Shown here: positions 10,241 to 20,244 of the stretch, one piece after another | Layout of the letters: every line of letters starts with the position of its first letter | Numbering within the stretch: the stretch's first letter is position 1 | NCBI GenBank assembly: GCA_965153355.1 | Contig: OZ231128.1 | Location: 40,486,001-40,550,000, forward strand | DNA from: Flaccisagitta enflata | Taxonomy: Eukaryota > Chaetognatha > Sagittoidea > Aphragmophora | Length of the DNA: 64,000 nucleotides | Reading direction: 5' to 3' | Notes under the pieces: model-generated | Database searches by the model: none | What the model saw: the letters and a program-made list of their open reading frames with translations, nothing else | What the model was told of the DNA's origin: nothing | Position numbers and translations under genes: made by a program

Positions 10241-10925
10241 GGGCAATATGTGGTCAGCAATACACGTTGCCCTGCTTTGAGTGATTGTGAATTTGAGTGA
10301 GGGGAAGCAAGGCAGTGGCCCCGAAGGAGATGAAGTCTTGTAGAACACAGGGGAACTTTTGTTCATCCTGCCTGAAGAAGTGGATGAGATGCTATAGAGG
10401 GCTGACTGAAGGCCTTCAAAAGCCTGAGAATGCAAAAAGCGGAGGGCGACTTGAGGCTGAAGATGGATTTGAGCTTGAAGGTCAGAGGATTGATTTGAAG
10501 CCTGAGAGCAATAAATTGAGGCTTAGATGGCTAATTTGAGGCCTTAAAGGCCTAGTCTGAGGCCTGAGAGGCTAGGTTTGAGGCCTGAGAATTTGGATTT
10601 GAGGCCTGAGAAGCCTAATTTGAGGCCTGTGAAGCCAAATTTGAGGCCTGAGAGGCCAAGTTTGAGGCCTGATAGATTGGATTTGAGGCCTGGGAGGCAG
10701 GATTTCAGGCCTGAGAGGCTGGATTTGAGGCCTGAGAGGCTAGATTTGAGGCCTGATAGGCTCAATTTGAGGCCTGAAAGGCCAGATTTTAGGTCACAGA
10801 GGCCAGATTCTAGGTCACCGAGGCCAGATTTGAGGCCCTATGAGGGGGGGACGAATGGACAAACGAACAAACGGACGAACAAAAGTCCCCCTGTGTTCTA
10901 CAGGACTTCCTCCCCTTAGGGGCCC
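10226..10925. repeat. Minisatellite cassette 8 (complete)
   Basis: Module at 10,226-10,290, left end at 10,311-10,380, about 20 regular 21 bp units at 10,400-10,835, and inverted right end at 10,848-10,925. The array is homogeneous (TTTGAGGCCTGAGAGGCCAG-like) and opens frames on both strands that are not genes. Confidence 0.8.
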
Positions 10926-11029
10926 AGAAAGCCAGGTTTGGGCTGGAAAGGCATCAGGGGGGGGGGCGTACATAGGGATGGACTGACAGACTGAAAATAA
11001 AAGCTTCCATGATTTTGAGCATCATTGCA

Positions 11030-11640
11030 TATATCTGAAAATAACATCAACTTTAAAAGATGGTTGTAAACAAATAGAGCAAATTATCTCAATTCGAACT
11101 CATTTTAATGCCCAAGTTAAGGTCTTTAGCTCTATTTGTTTGAGAGATACACGCTCTTTAGGTTGTACTTGAGCTCGTTTTCTAAAGCTTTGTCAGCTCT
11201 TTAAAAGAAGCCCAAGTTTAGATCATTTGCTCAATTTGTCTCAGAGATACAAACTCTCAAGCTAGCAAGGGTCTTTGCCATTTTTCTGAAAATAACATCA
11301 ACTTTGGAAGACTGTTGCTCCTAAACGAACGGAGCAAATGACCTCAATTTGGGCTCATTTTAAAGAGCAGACAAACTTCTTTAAAATGAGCCCAAATTGA
11401 GGTCATTTGCTCAATTCGTTTAGGAGATATAGGCTTTAGAAGTTACCTTATCTAGTGGAAATTGCATTATGTGGCCTGTACTTACAACCTATGACAAAAG
11501 GGGTGATGGAAGAAAAGTTTGTAAGCGAATTTTTTTGCCCGTATTTTATCGGAAATCTTCACGCAGTTACTGAGCATAGGGAAGTGGTTGTGAAAGATGT
11601 CTTTGCCGTAAATCTTTTACCAGATGGATTAACAGGGTGA
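11030..11640 (+). repeat. Z arm, forward copy
   Basis: Counterpart of the reversed Z arm at 6951-7450. It contains several hairpins with GAGCAAAT...ATTTGCTC stems, of which 11,318-11,426 is nearly perfect. The short frame 11,455-11,640 resembles the frame on the opposite arm, but I recognise no domain. It passes at GGGTGATGCCC into an X arm. Confidence 0.7.
11318..11426. repeat. Near-perfect long hairpin
   Basis: The left arm starts CTCCTAAACGAA and continues with GACCTCAATTTGGGCTCATT. It pairs with a right arm that ends in GTTTAGGAG. The stem is close to 50 bp with one small mismatch block (ACGG against ATTG) and the loop is about 9 nt. Weaker hairpins with the same stem occur at 7159-7262 and 7345-7440. 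It could be a MITE, a small-RNA precursor or a recombination by-product; transcription is not evident from the sequence. Confidence 0.75.
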
Positions 11641-12235
11641 TGCCCAACTTTATAGGGCTATCAGGGACAGTGTGGCCAATTTTAGGCCTTTTTTCAATCT
11701 GAAACCTAAGTAAAAGTTGATATATGGTCCTGAAGTTTTGCATGTACATGTAATAGACCCTAATTAAGTTGCATGTAAAAAATTTTGAAATTCTAAAAAT
11801 TTTAAGGTACTTAAATTTGAAAAAAACAGGTTTTTTCCGAGTATAGGTGAGGAAAAATGATGTCGTTACCCCTCTTTAAGTTGACCGATTTAGACCAAAT
11901 TTCCACTGGAGGTACTTCACATCATGGACTACCTCCATTTAGAATTTCATCCAAATCGGTGCAATTTTAGTGCAAAAAATTCTGTTCAAAACCCAAAATT
12001 AGAAAAAAATGACTCCGAAAATTGTCTTTGAGCTGGTGGCATTGCCATAATAGCGCAGGGACGTATGAACCATGGACCAAAATTCCTTAAGATGACTGTT
12101 TGTGATGCCCAAAAAAATTTCATGACCTTGAGAGCATTTTTTGGGTGTCAAAAACAATTCTTTGAAGACCATTAGACCAAAAATTGCAGAAATCACCGAT
12201 TTTTGGCCTTTTTTCAACCTGAAACAGACCAACAG
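11641..12235 (+). repeat. X arm, second forward copy
   Basis: Same order as 2940-3470, preceded by the junction string CCCAACTTTATAGGGCTATC. It ends in a (CAGA)n tract at about 12,233-12,290, which leads into the next cassette. Confidence 0.75.
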
Positions 12236-12359
12236 ACAGACAGACAGACAGACAGACCAACAGACATACAGACAGAAAGAAAGAGGGGGAGAGAGAAAGA
12301 AATAGAAAGAGAAAGATTGATTAAAAAGACAAAACATCAGAAGACAAATAGTCGCAAAA

Positions 12360-12955
12360 GCGTTAGATGATCAGCGGTACCCGTTGCCCCTAGGTGAGTA
12401 TATGTTGATGTGTAATGGTGAGAGGGGCAGCAGCCCCAAAGGGGCTGATGACCTATGCTCAGTAATTTTTTAGAATATCAGCTTGAAAGTGAGCATCAAC
12501 AATGGGATTTGAGCCTCGAGGTTGGGATTCGAACCTCGAGGTTGGGATGTGAGTCTTGTGGCTGGGATTTAAGCCTCGAGGCTGGGATTTGAGCCTCGAA
12601 GCTGGGATTTGAGCTTTGAAGCTGGGATTTCAGCCTTGAGGCTGGGATCTGAGCCTCAAGGTTAGGATTTGAGCCTCTAGCCTGGAATTTGAGCTTCTAG
12701 GCTTGGATTTTAGCTTAAAGGTTGAGATATGAGCCTCAAGGTCGGGATTTGAGCCTTGAGGTTGGGATTTGCGCCTCGAGGCTAAGATTTGGGCCTTGAG
12801 GCTAGAATTTGGGCCTCAAGGTTGGGATTTGAGCCTCAAGGCTAGAATATGAGCTTCGAAGGGGGTGGACGGAGAAGGAGGAGAAGGAGGAGAATAAGAA
12901 ATTTCTCCTGGGTGAAAGCATAGGTCATTGGCCCCTTCAGGGCCGCTGCCCAAAC
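12360..12955. repeat. Minisatellite cassette 9 (type-B ends)
   Basis: A shortened module (12,362-12,392) and type-B left end (12,417-12,470: GGCAGCAGCCCCAAAGGGG, GACCTATGCTCA) are followed by about 17 units of the first 20 bp type (12,500-12,850). A purine tract and the inverted type-B right end (12,895-12,955: GAAAGCATAGGTCATTGGC) close it. One unit reads GGATTCGAACC, whose complement is a perfect tRNA-type B-box. Confidence 0.75.
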
Positions 12956-13176
12956 AGTACACAGACAAACAGAAAAACATAGTGTCAGATAGATAGAAAT
13001 ACAAAAATATAATTGGATAAAAAGTGTTACAGAAAAGACAGACAACACTTCACTTGTGAACTCGGCAAATTTACGTAACTTTAAAAAAAGAGACACATTT
13101 GTAACTGAAGACTTATGATGAAATTGGAGAAGGAGCTAAAAGCGGCATTGACCTAAAAATGACCAACGATGGCCAC

Positions 13177-13256
<80 letters not shown>
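13177..13256. repeat. (GA)n microsatellite
   Basis: About 40 GA repeats. It opens Arg-Glu and Ser-Leu frames with no coding meaning. Confidence 0.95.
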
Positions 13257-13259
<3 letters not shown>

Positions 13260-13384
13260 GAGACTGGTTTCAATTTTAAAGATTAAATTACTTAATTTAC
13301 AATTCTGCATCAAGTGTATGCAACTAAGTAGCTTCGCGAGATTGTACAGTCTCTGGACAGACTGAAATGTTTTTTCCATAAAAC

Positions 13385-14722
13385 ATAATTAGGGTCTATT
13401 ACATATGCATGCAAAATTTCAGGACCATTTTCAACTTTTATTTAGGTCACAGGTTGAAAAAAGGCCTAAAATCGGCGATTTCTGCAATTTTCAGTCTAAC
13501 GGTCTTCAAAGAATTGTTTTTTGACACCCAAAAAATGCTCTTAGGATAATGAGATTTTTTTTGGGCATCACCAACACTCATCTTAAGGAATTTTGGTCCA
13601 TGGTTCATATGTCCCTGCGCTTTTATGGCAATGCCACCAGCTCAAAGACAATTTTCGGAGTCATTTCTATCTAATATTTGATCTTTTAAAAGGATTTTTG
13701 GCACTTAAATTGCTCCGATTTGGATGAAATTTTACATGGAGGTAGTCTATGATGTGAAGTACCTCCAGTAAAAATTTGGTCCAAATCGGTCAATTTTAAG
13801 AGGGGTAACGTCATCATTTTTCTTTACCTATACTCAGAAAAAAATCTGTTTTTTTTTTCAAATTTAGGTACCTTAGAATTTTCAGAATTTCAAAATTTTT
13901 TACATACAACTTAAATAGGGTCTACTACATGTGCATGCAAAATTTCAGGACCATATTTCAACTTTTATTTAGGTTTCAGGTTGAAAAAAAGGCCTAAAAT
14001 CGGCAATTTCTGCGATTTTTGGTCAAACGGTCTTCAAAAGATTGTTTTTTGACACCCAAAAAATGCTTTCAGGGTCATGAGATTTATTTAGGGTATCACC
14101 AACAGTCATCTTAAGGAATTTTGGTCCATGGTTCATAGGTCCCTGCAATATTATGGTAATGCCACCAGCTCAAAGACGTTTTTTGGAGTCATTTTTTTAT
14201 TTTTTTTTATTTTTGAACTGAATTTTTGGCCTTCAAATTGCTCCGATTTCGATGAAATCTCACATGGATGTAGTCTATGGTGTGAAGTACCTCCAGTAAA
14301 AATTTGGTCCAAATCGGTCAACTTTAAGAGGGGTAACAACATCATTTTTCTTTACCTATACTGAGAAAAAAAACTGTTTTTTCAGATTTAGGTACCTTAG
14401 AATTTTCAGAATTTCAAAATTTTTTACATAAAACTTAAATAGGGTCTACTACATGTGCAGGCGAAATTTCATGGCTCTCCTCCATGTTTTAAATAGGTTT
14501 TAGGGCCAAAAATGGCCAAAAAATGCCATTTTTTGCCATTTTAGCCAGTTTTTTTGGTGGCATTCGAACACCCACCTGAAATTAGGTCAACCAAGCCCGG
14601 AGTAGTGTTTTCCAAGGTAATGCGCACATTTTAAGACCCAAGTTGATAGGTGCCACCAGACTCGCCCTTTTGACCCCTCTAAACTTTGAGCTAGAAATCC
14701 TTATTCCTCAGACGGCTAATAT
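13385..14722 (-). repeat. X arm, reverse tandem pair (outer right end)
   Basis: Two head-to-tail reverse copies of X have a period of about 527 bp: the string AGGTTGAAAAAAGGCC recurs at 13,451 and 13,978. The outer one carries the full terminal extension, including TTCGAACACCCACC and the outer end at TCCTCAGACGGCT. Together with 2747-3475 it forms the inverted outer ends of the 12 kb block. Confidence 0.75.
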
Positions 14723-15338
14723 AAAAAATTTTTGCGATGTTTATTTCCATTTTATCTTGTCCTTAACAAAAATGTTGTAAAAAATGTCAGGTTACAATGA
14801 AAACTTAGAAAAAAGACAGTAAAATTTTATTATTTTTGTTTATGGCACATCCTGTTGGAGTTAAAGAATGAAATTTTTACTGTAGTTGGAGGGAACATCC
14901 AACATTTGGTCAAAGTTAAGCATCAATTTTGTAATTTTTTTCTGAATTCCAACATGCTCATTTGCCATTTTCGAAAAAAAAACATTTTCAAACCGCGGAA
15001 TAACAAATCTCCACATGGATGAAGATTTTGCAAACATCTGACCTTAAAAAATGTATTTTAGTAATGTCTGATGTTTTTGTTTTTTCCATTTTTTCATTTT
15101 CCATGCAAATTTGTTATTCCGCGCTCAGTTGGGTCTCATCAATTTCCCGCTCATCAAAATAAGCAAAATGTAAAACCTGAAAGCTTACTTTTTAAAAAAG
15201 GTTTCAAATGAAAATGAAACCCTTAATGATGAGTATTAATAAATGATTAAACCAAGAACTAAAATCAATTCTAAGGTTGATGCTTGTTTACTTTATTGCT
15301 TGCTAGATTGCTATCTAGTTTGCTTGCTCTCTCACAAA
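14723..15338. other. AT-rich DNA with one small inverted repeat
   Basis: No gene seen. GCGGAATAACAAAT near 14,996 has an inverted partner, ATTTGTTATTCCGCG, near 15,109-15,123. This forms a roughly 130 bp stem-loop of unknown meaning. Confidence 0.5.
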
Positions 15339-15341
15339 AAC

Positions 15342-15508
15342 AAGGCCGGATACACGGCCAATACCAGTTGCGGACGGGTGGGCAGGGGTGGAAATGCGCG
15401 TTTTCACACTTTCCAACTCAATCACCATGACGGACCGACCAACGGACCAACCGACCAACCCACGGACGGACAAAGCCTCTTATAGAGTTGCGTGTCCGCA
15501 ACTAAAAA
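15342..15508 (+). mobile_element. Short hairpin-ended element, full-length copy
   Basis: It starts CAAGGCCGGATACACGGCC (itself a GGCC...GGCC hairpin), contains GGGTGGGCAGGGGTGG and a GGACC/CAAC tetranucleotide tract, and ends CTTATAGAGTTGCG-tgt-CCGCAACT followed by A-tracts. The reverse-oriented copy at about 30,958-31,110 matches from end to end. It is non-coding. Candidate classes are a SINE-like element or a tiny Helitron-like element, because of the 3' hairpin before CTAA. Neither is proven. Confidence 0.6.
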
Positions 15509-15751
15509 AGGAAAAAAGGTAAAACCGTAAACAATTTCTGTTCTATTCCTTTACAACCTGCGCAACACAGAGTTGTTCTTTTGTCTATATGTTCCTTCTT
15601 GGTTTCCATCAATTTGTACAAAAAGATAGCAACGAATTTGTTGGTTAAATTCGTAGTTGCGCAAATGCATATTTTAACTCGCTTGATTGGTCTTTTGACT
15701 GGCCTCTTGATTGGTCTCTTTCCTGGTCTATTAATTCACTCACTTGATTGG

Positions 15752-16085
15752 TCTCTTTTTAGTCGCGTGCTACGGGACTCTATAAGCCACTTTGTTGGTG
15801 GGTCTGTTGGTCCGTCGATCCGTCGGTTGTTTTAAAGGCTTTTTATCGCATTTTTGATGGCTCTAAATGGCAGAGAAGAAACTTGGAGGAATAAAAAGCC
15901 TTTTAAAAAGTGCTTTTGAAAAAAAAAAGCTTTTTGTCCGTCTGTCTGCCAGACATTTTTTGAAAGTGCCGACGCACGCGACTTAGGTCTAATGACCTTG
16001 TTTTAGATGCGGACACGCAACTCTATAAGTGACTTTTTCCATGCATTGGTCCGTTGGTCCGTTGGTGACGCTCGAGTTGAAAACA
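15752..16085 (-). mobile_element. Two partial short hairpin-ended elements
   Basis: TTTTAGTCGCGTGC...ACTCTATAAG (15,755-15,835) and TAGATGCGGACACGCAACTC (16,008-16,085) are reversed terminal hairpins of the same family. Each is followed by TTGGTCCGTTGGTCCG-like tetranucleotide tracts. CACGCGACTTA near 15,973 may be an end of another copy. Confidence 0.5.
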
Positions 16086-16089
16086 TGAA

Positions 16090-17230
16090 AAATGTGTATT
16101 TATGATGCTGCAGTTGGTATTGTTTGTGTGTGAGTGTGTTGAAGGGGGGTTGGGGGTGTGGTTGGGGTGAGGCCACGATATTGTGACCCCACGTCACTTG
16201 TTTCGGTTCCATTTGGTTGTGTGTGTTGGTGTCTTTCGTCAATGGGTCGGCCAGTCAGTTACTTTTGAAAAATGGCTGTCTTATAACACATTTGCCAAAT
16301 GCTAGTGGAGATAGGTTTTTAAATGCCCTTTCCCCCCCCCCTCTGCCTCGTGACTGGCCCTAATCTAGCCGCTGTTTATGTAAATCTTTCAAATGCGAGA
16401 AAGAGAATGTTGGATTACAAGTGCCATTAAATAAAACGCTGGTAAGAAAAAACTTTGTCAGGTAGATTTATGACAAGTTGAAAGAATTGAAAGAAAATTG
16501 CGGACCAATTTTTACCAAATTTTTAGAATAGTTGTAGAATGCATATATACATATATCCTTATTAATCTAACATACATTGATGTATTTTTCCAGCTGTCAA
16601 AAAATATTTGAACTTGAAAAGCTGGTCTATTGTTGAAAATAAAAGTTTTTAACTGTTTTTTTTATTATCTTTTTGCTATAGAATCTTCATAATTTTCAAA
16701 ATTAGTTAAAAGTTGTATATTTATTTATCAATTTATTATGTCTACCTTTATTTCATTTTTGTCCTGCTTTGATTGGCTATTATAATATTCTTAACTAAAA
16801 AAATATTCAAAAAATAACACTTTTTAGTAAGAAAATAAGAAAAAATCTAGCATATGAATTCATTGTTTTGCAGAAAAAAAATTTTTGACCTTGGTGAAAC
16901 TGAACTGTCACGATAATTACTCTAAAATTACGATTGACTTTTGATTCTGTCAGTTTTCTTGAGTTCTATTTCTTCTTTTTCGCAGATAGATATGGGATGG
17001 GAAAGTGTGTAAGATAGGTTACATGCTCATATTTAGAAACCTTTGAAAATCTAAAAATTTTATCAGTTTTTATATTCTTCATATCAAATAACATACTGCT
17101 AGCATATCTTTTTCTATGTGAGTAGCAAAAAAAATTAATGCAAAATCTCAAAAATTTAAAAAGTTACAGCTATTTTTCTCTTAAAAATATTTTTCTTTTC
17201 TACACATCTTTATCTAGTTCACTAAAAGAA
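16090..17230. other. AT-rich DNA, no gene seen
   Basis: It contains a G-rich/T-rich stretch (16,110-16,210), a poly-C run near 16,331 and long AT-rich DNA. Its right part may include the 3' untranslated region of the LINE that follows on the minus strand, but I cannot place that end. Confidence 0.4.
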
Positions 17231-17245
17231 TGATGACTAAGTTTT

Positions 17246-18185
17246 TCAAAACCTTGTTATATTCATTACGTTACATTTACTTTGTCCCCACTTAATTTTG
17301 TGTTTAATAGCGAATTCGTTTACTTTCATCAGCATCTCTTCTTGTTCTTCTTCACTCTCTACACAGGAAATGACGTCATCTACCCATAAAAGAACACTAA
17401 TGATAAAGTCTGTATCGATACTGAATCCCAACTCCCAACTCCCAACTCCCCGTTAGTCTTGACCCTTGTTTACCCCCAATCTCCATATCAACATCACGTG
17501 TCGGGCCGAATCGAGTTTTGATTGATGCTTTCAGGTCTGTATTCAATTTTTTAAGTATCCTCCATGACTTTCCTCTTAAACCTTTTTCCCACATTGTGAC
17601 AAACAGGTCATTATTGTCTACATTATCATAGGCTTTGCTAACATCGTAGAAAGTGATGAAAGTGGATCGTTTTTCCTTTTTGGATATATCAATGATGGCA
17701 CGAAGTATAAACAAATGGTCCACACACGAGGCTCCTTTCTTTCCCCCACCTTGTGCTTGGGTATATTCAACAAGGTAGGAAATTCTATTGTCAATCATTG
17801 TCTCTAATATTGTTCCGATGGACGATGATGTTGTTATTCCGCGGAAATTACTTAGACACTCTTTGTCGCCTTTTCCTTTGAATAGACAGGTGATATAACC
17901 TTTGTTCCAGTGTAGTATAGGGATGTCCTCATTTATCCAGGTTGTTACAAAGAGTGGATAAAGGAAATCGATCATAGGTTCACCTGCTTTTTTCAACATT
18001 TCATTACGTATGTCCGGGGCGGATTTGCCATTTTTCTTGTTTAAAATTATATCAGCAAGTTCTTGTTTGGTGGGAATTCTATTGTAAATTGTATCTTCAT
18101 GGTCTCTATCATTCATGTATTGGCTGATTCTTTGGAGGACTTCAGTGTGGTATGGATGATACGGAAATTCTTTTGCTTTGTACAA
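17246..18185 (-). pseudogene. LINE A reverse transcriptase (broken)
   Basis: This is the RT part of a non-LTR retrotransposon, which copies element RNA at a nicked target. Visible RT blocks, in order, are the FRGITTSSSIG palm entry, YDVSKAYDNVD (catalytic Asp block), a KQGSRLTG segment and a WVDDVISC segment equivalent to the YADD catalytic pair. Between the last two, a (CCCAACT) short tandem repeat near 17,427-17,450 replaces part of the domain, so the two pieces lie in different frames (17,246-17,431 and 17,397-18,185). It joins the upstream endonuclease through a run of seven A at about 18,256-18,262 that shifts the frame by one base. The thumb and 3' end are missing or unrecognisable. It is certainly non-functional as it stands. 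Confidence 0.8.
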
Positions 18186-18249
18186 GCCTTCAAAATACTT
18201 TGCATGTTGTTCCTTTATCTCCTCCGGGTCATAGAGACGAAACCCCTGA

Positions 18250-19470
18250 TTATTTTTTTAAAGTAAGGCATTCAAGGGAATGGTCTCTACTGAACTGACG
18301 TTTTATGCCCCATAAGGTATTTTTGCTCTTATCAGCAGTAATTTTCTCTATCTTTTCGGAAAGTTCTTCAACTTTCTCTTGTGTCATTTCATTATGGATA
18401 TTTTGCTGAATCTCTTTGTAATCAGAAATCAAAACAGCGCGTCGAGTTTTATCTTTTTCGGCTTGGATTTGGTTTTTCAAATCGTTCTTCTGCTTTTGCA
18501 TGCACTTTACCGTGTCAGACACTCTAACTTTTGGTCTATTTTTATATGTGGTTTTCCCGATAGAGTTCATGGCTGCTTGTTCAATTTCTTTTATAAATCT
18601 ACCATATTTTTCATCCATTGACATTTCTGGGTCGTTGATGATCTCAGTGGCACGTCCTTTTCTTTTTCTTAATTCCTCCGCAAATTTTTCCCATTTTGTA
18701 TCGTCAGCCTTGATATTCCATCCTGTATGTTTCTGTGTTTTCATTTTTATTATATACGGAATTTTGATGCTTATGCTTATAGTATTATGGTCACTGTTGT
18801 TTTTGCCCATTACTTTATTCATACCTTCTTCATCAACTTTTACATTCTGAATCCATTTATATACATCTTCACTAACAGCGATGAAATCAATTGCGGATTT
18901 TTCTTCATCATTTTTTGTATTCACACGTGTGACGGTGCCAATACATTTTTCCGTTCCGTTCACTATGGTGATGTTCAAGTCTTGTAGGGTTGTTAGTAAC
19001 TCTTTGCCATTTCGGCTTATCTCTTCTCCGAGTAAGCCAATTTTGGCATTGCCATCCATTGCGATCAATATTTCGCCATCACCTTTCTTTTCTAAAAACT
19101 CTTCACTGAGTAGAGTCATTTCTCTTTCAATTTCAGCTTTGGACGTCCTCGACTCTTGCTTTCCGTAATATGTTCCAATCATAAGTGGTACAGTGTTTTT
19201 GCGTCGTACACTAACCCATAAGATTTCTATGTCATGTTCTGATACATGGGCGGTAATATTGGACCTGATGTCATTTCGTACTAGTACAGCGACGCCCCCA
19301 CCAGTTTTACATTCACGCTTTCTTGAAAAGAAAGAGTAACCTTCTATATTGATTCCTGTATTAGCGCGCAAATGTGTTTCGGTAATCAGGAATAGATGGG
19401 GAGAGTTATCATACAGAATTTGCCTCATGCTGGTTAATTTGCTCTTTAAGCCTCGTACATTCGCATACAT
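18250..19470 (-). pseudogene. LINE A AP-like endonuclease domain
   Basis: APE-type endonuclease that nicks target DNA for a LINE. Motifs in order: MYANVRGL near residue 1, TETHL (catalytic Glu), GGGVAVLVRND, AMDGN (the GDxN-like Asp), SAIDFIAV and SDHNTI (catalytic Asp-His). About 230 residues of domain precede a Lys-rich linker. The reading frame upstream of this Met is open into the asparagine-rich stretch, so the Met at 19,470 is probably internal to a longer ORF2. The frame ends at a TAA created in the A-run before the RT. All catalytic motifs are intact, which suggests a fairly recent copy. Confidence 0.8.
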
Positions 19471-19485
19471 AATTGACCATGAACC

Positions 19486-19537
19486 ATGTGTTGTAGGCTT
19501 GGGGTTTTTGTTGTTGTAGTTGTTGTTGTAGTTGTAG

Positions 19538-19598
<61 letters not shown>

Positions 19599-19655
19599 GG
19601 TTGTTGTTGTTGTTGTTTGTTTGATTGACATTTTCATCGTTGATGTTATTTATAC

Positions 19656-19722
<67 letters not shown>

Positions 19723-19807
19723 ATTGTTGTTGTTGTTTGTTTGATTGACATTTTTATCGTTGATGTTATTTATATTGTTATTGTTGTTGTTGTTGTTGTT
19801 GTTGTTT

Positions 19808-19845
<38 letters not shown>

Positions 19846-19893
19846 GATTGTTCAATTGACATTTTCATCGTTGTTGTTATTTATATTGTTACT

Positions 19894-19924
<31 letters not shown>

Positions 19925-19971
19925 ATTGTTCGATTGACATATTCATCGTTGTTTTTATTTATATTGTTACT

Positions 19972-20060
<89 letters not shown>

Positions 20061-20083
20061 CGTTGAATTGTTCATTGACGATC

Positions 20084-20163
<80 letters not shown>

Positions 20164-20244
20164 ACTTTTCATGTATTCATCATCATAATCAGAAACGATT
20201 TCGTTGTCAGACGTGGGTAAGATGTGGTCATTATATCGAGTCAT
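19486..20244 (-). pseudogene. Poly-asparagine linker encoded by a GTT microsatellite (LINE A ORF2 start)
   Basis: On the minus strand the frame beginning at 20,244 starts with Met directly after the ORF1 TGA. It has about 25 normal residues and then runs of Asn broken by repeats such as DENVNQT and EYVNRTI. The whole tract stays in one phase into the endonuclease, because the complementary plus-strand frame is open through 19,486-20,220. One TGA (19,852-19,854) lies where two sister repeats have CGA or CAA, so it looks like a CpG-type nonsense change. The tract is about 650 bp of (GTT)n on the plus strand. The 244-residue valine-rich plus-strand frame is a shadow. Confidence 0.75.

Larger units (their letters stand above)
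2747..14722. mobile_element. 12 kb block with inverted outer ends and alternating inverted arms
   Basis: The outer left sequence, from ACCGTCTGAGGA near 2750, is repeated in reverse complement up to TCCTCAGACGGCT at about 14,706-14,717. The shared part continues inward through TTCGAATGCCACC and on for several hundred bases. The two flanks outside these points do not match each other. Inside, the order is X-Y-[minisatellites]-Y'-Z'-[minisatellites]-Z-X-[minisatellite]-X'-X', where primes mark reverse orientation. I see no transposase. It could be a giant non-autonomous foldback-like element, or a cluster built by repeated insertion and recombination. Confidence 0.6.

Noticed and set aside
19486-20220. 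Valine-rich 244-residue plus-strand frame and a leucine-rich frame at 19,745-20,188
   Set aside because: Translations of the (GTT)n tract. The minus strand carries the retrotransposon frame.
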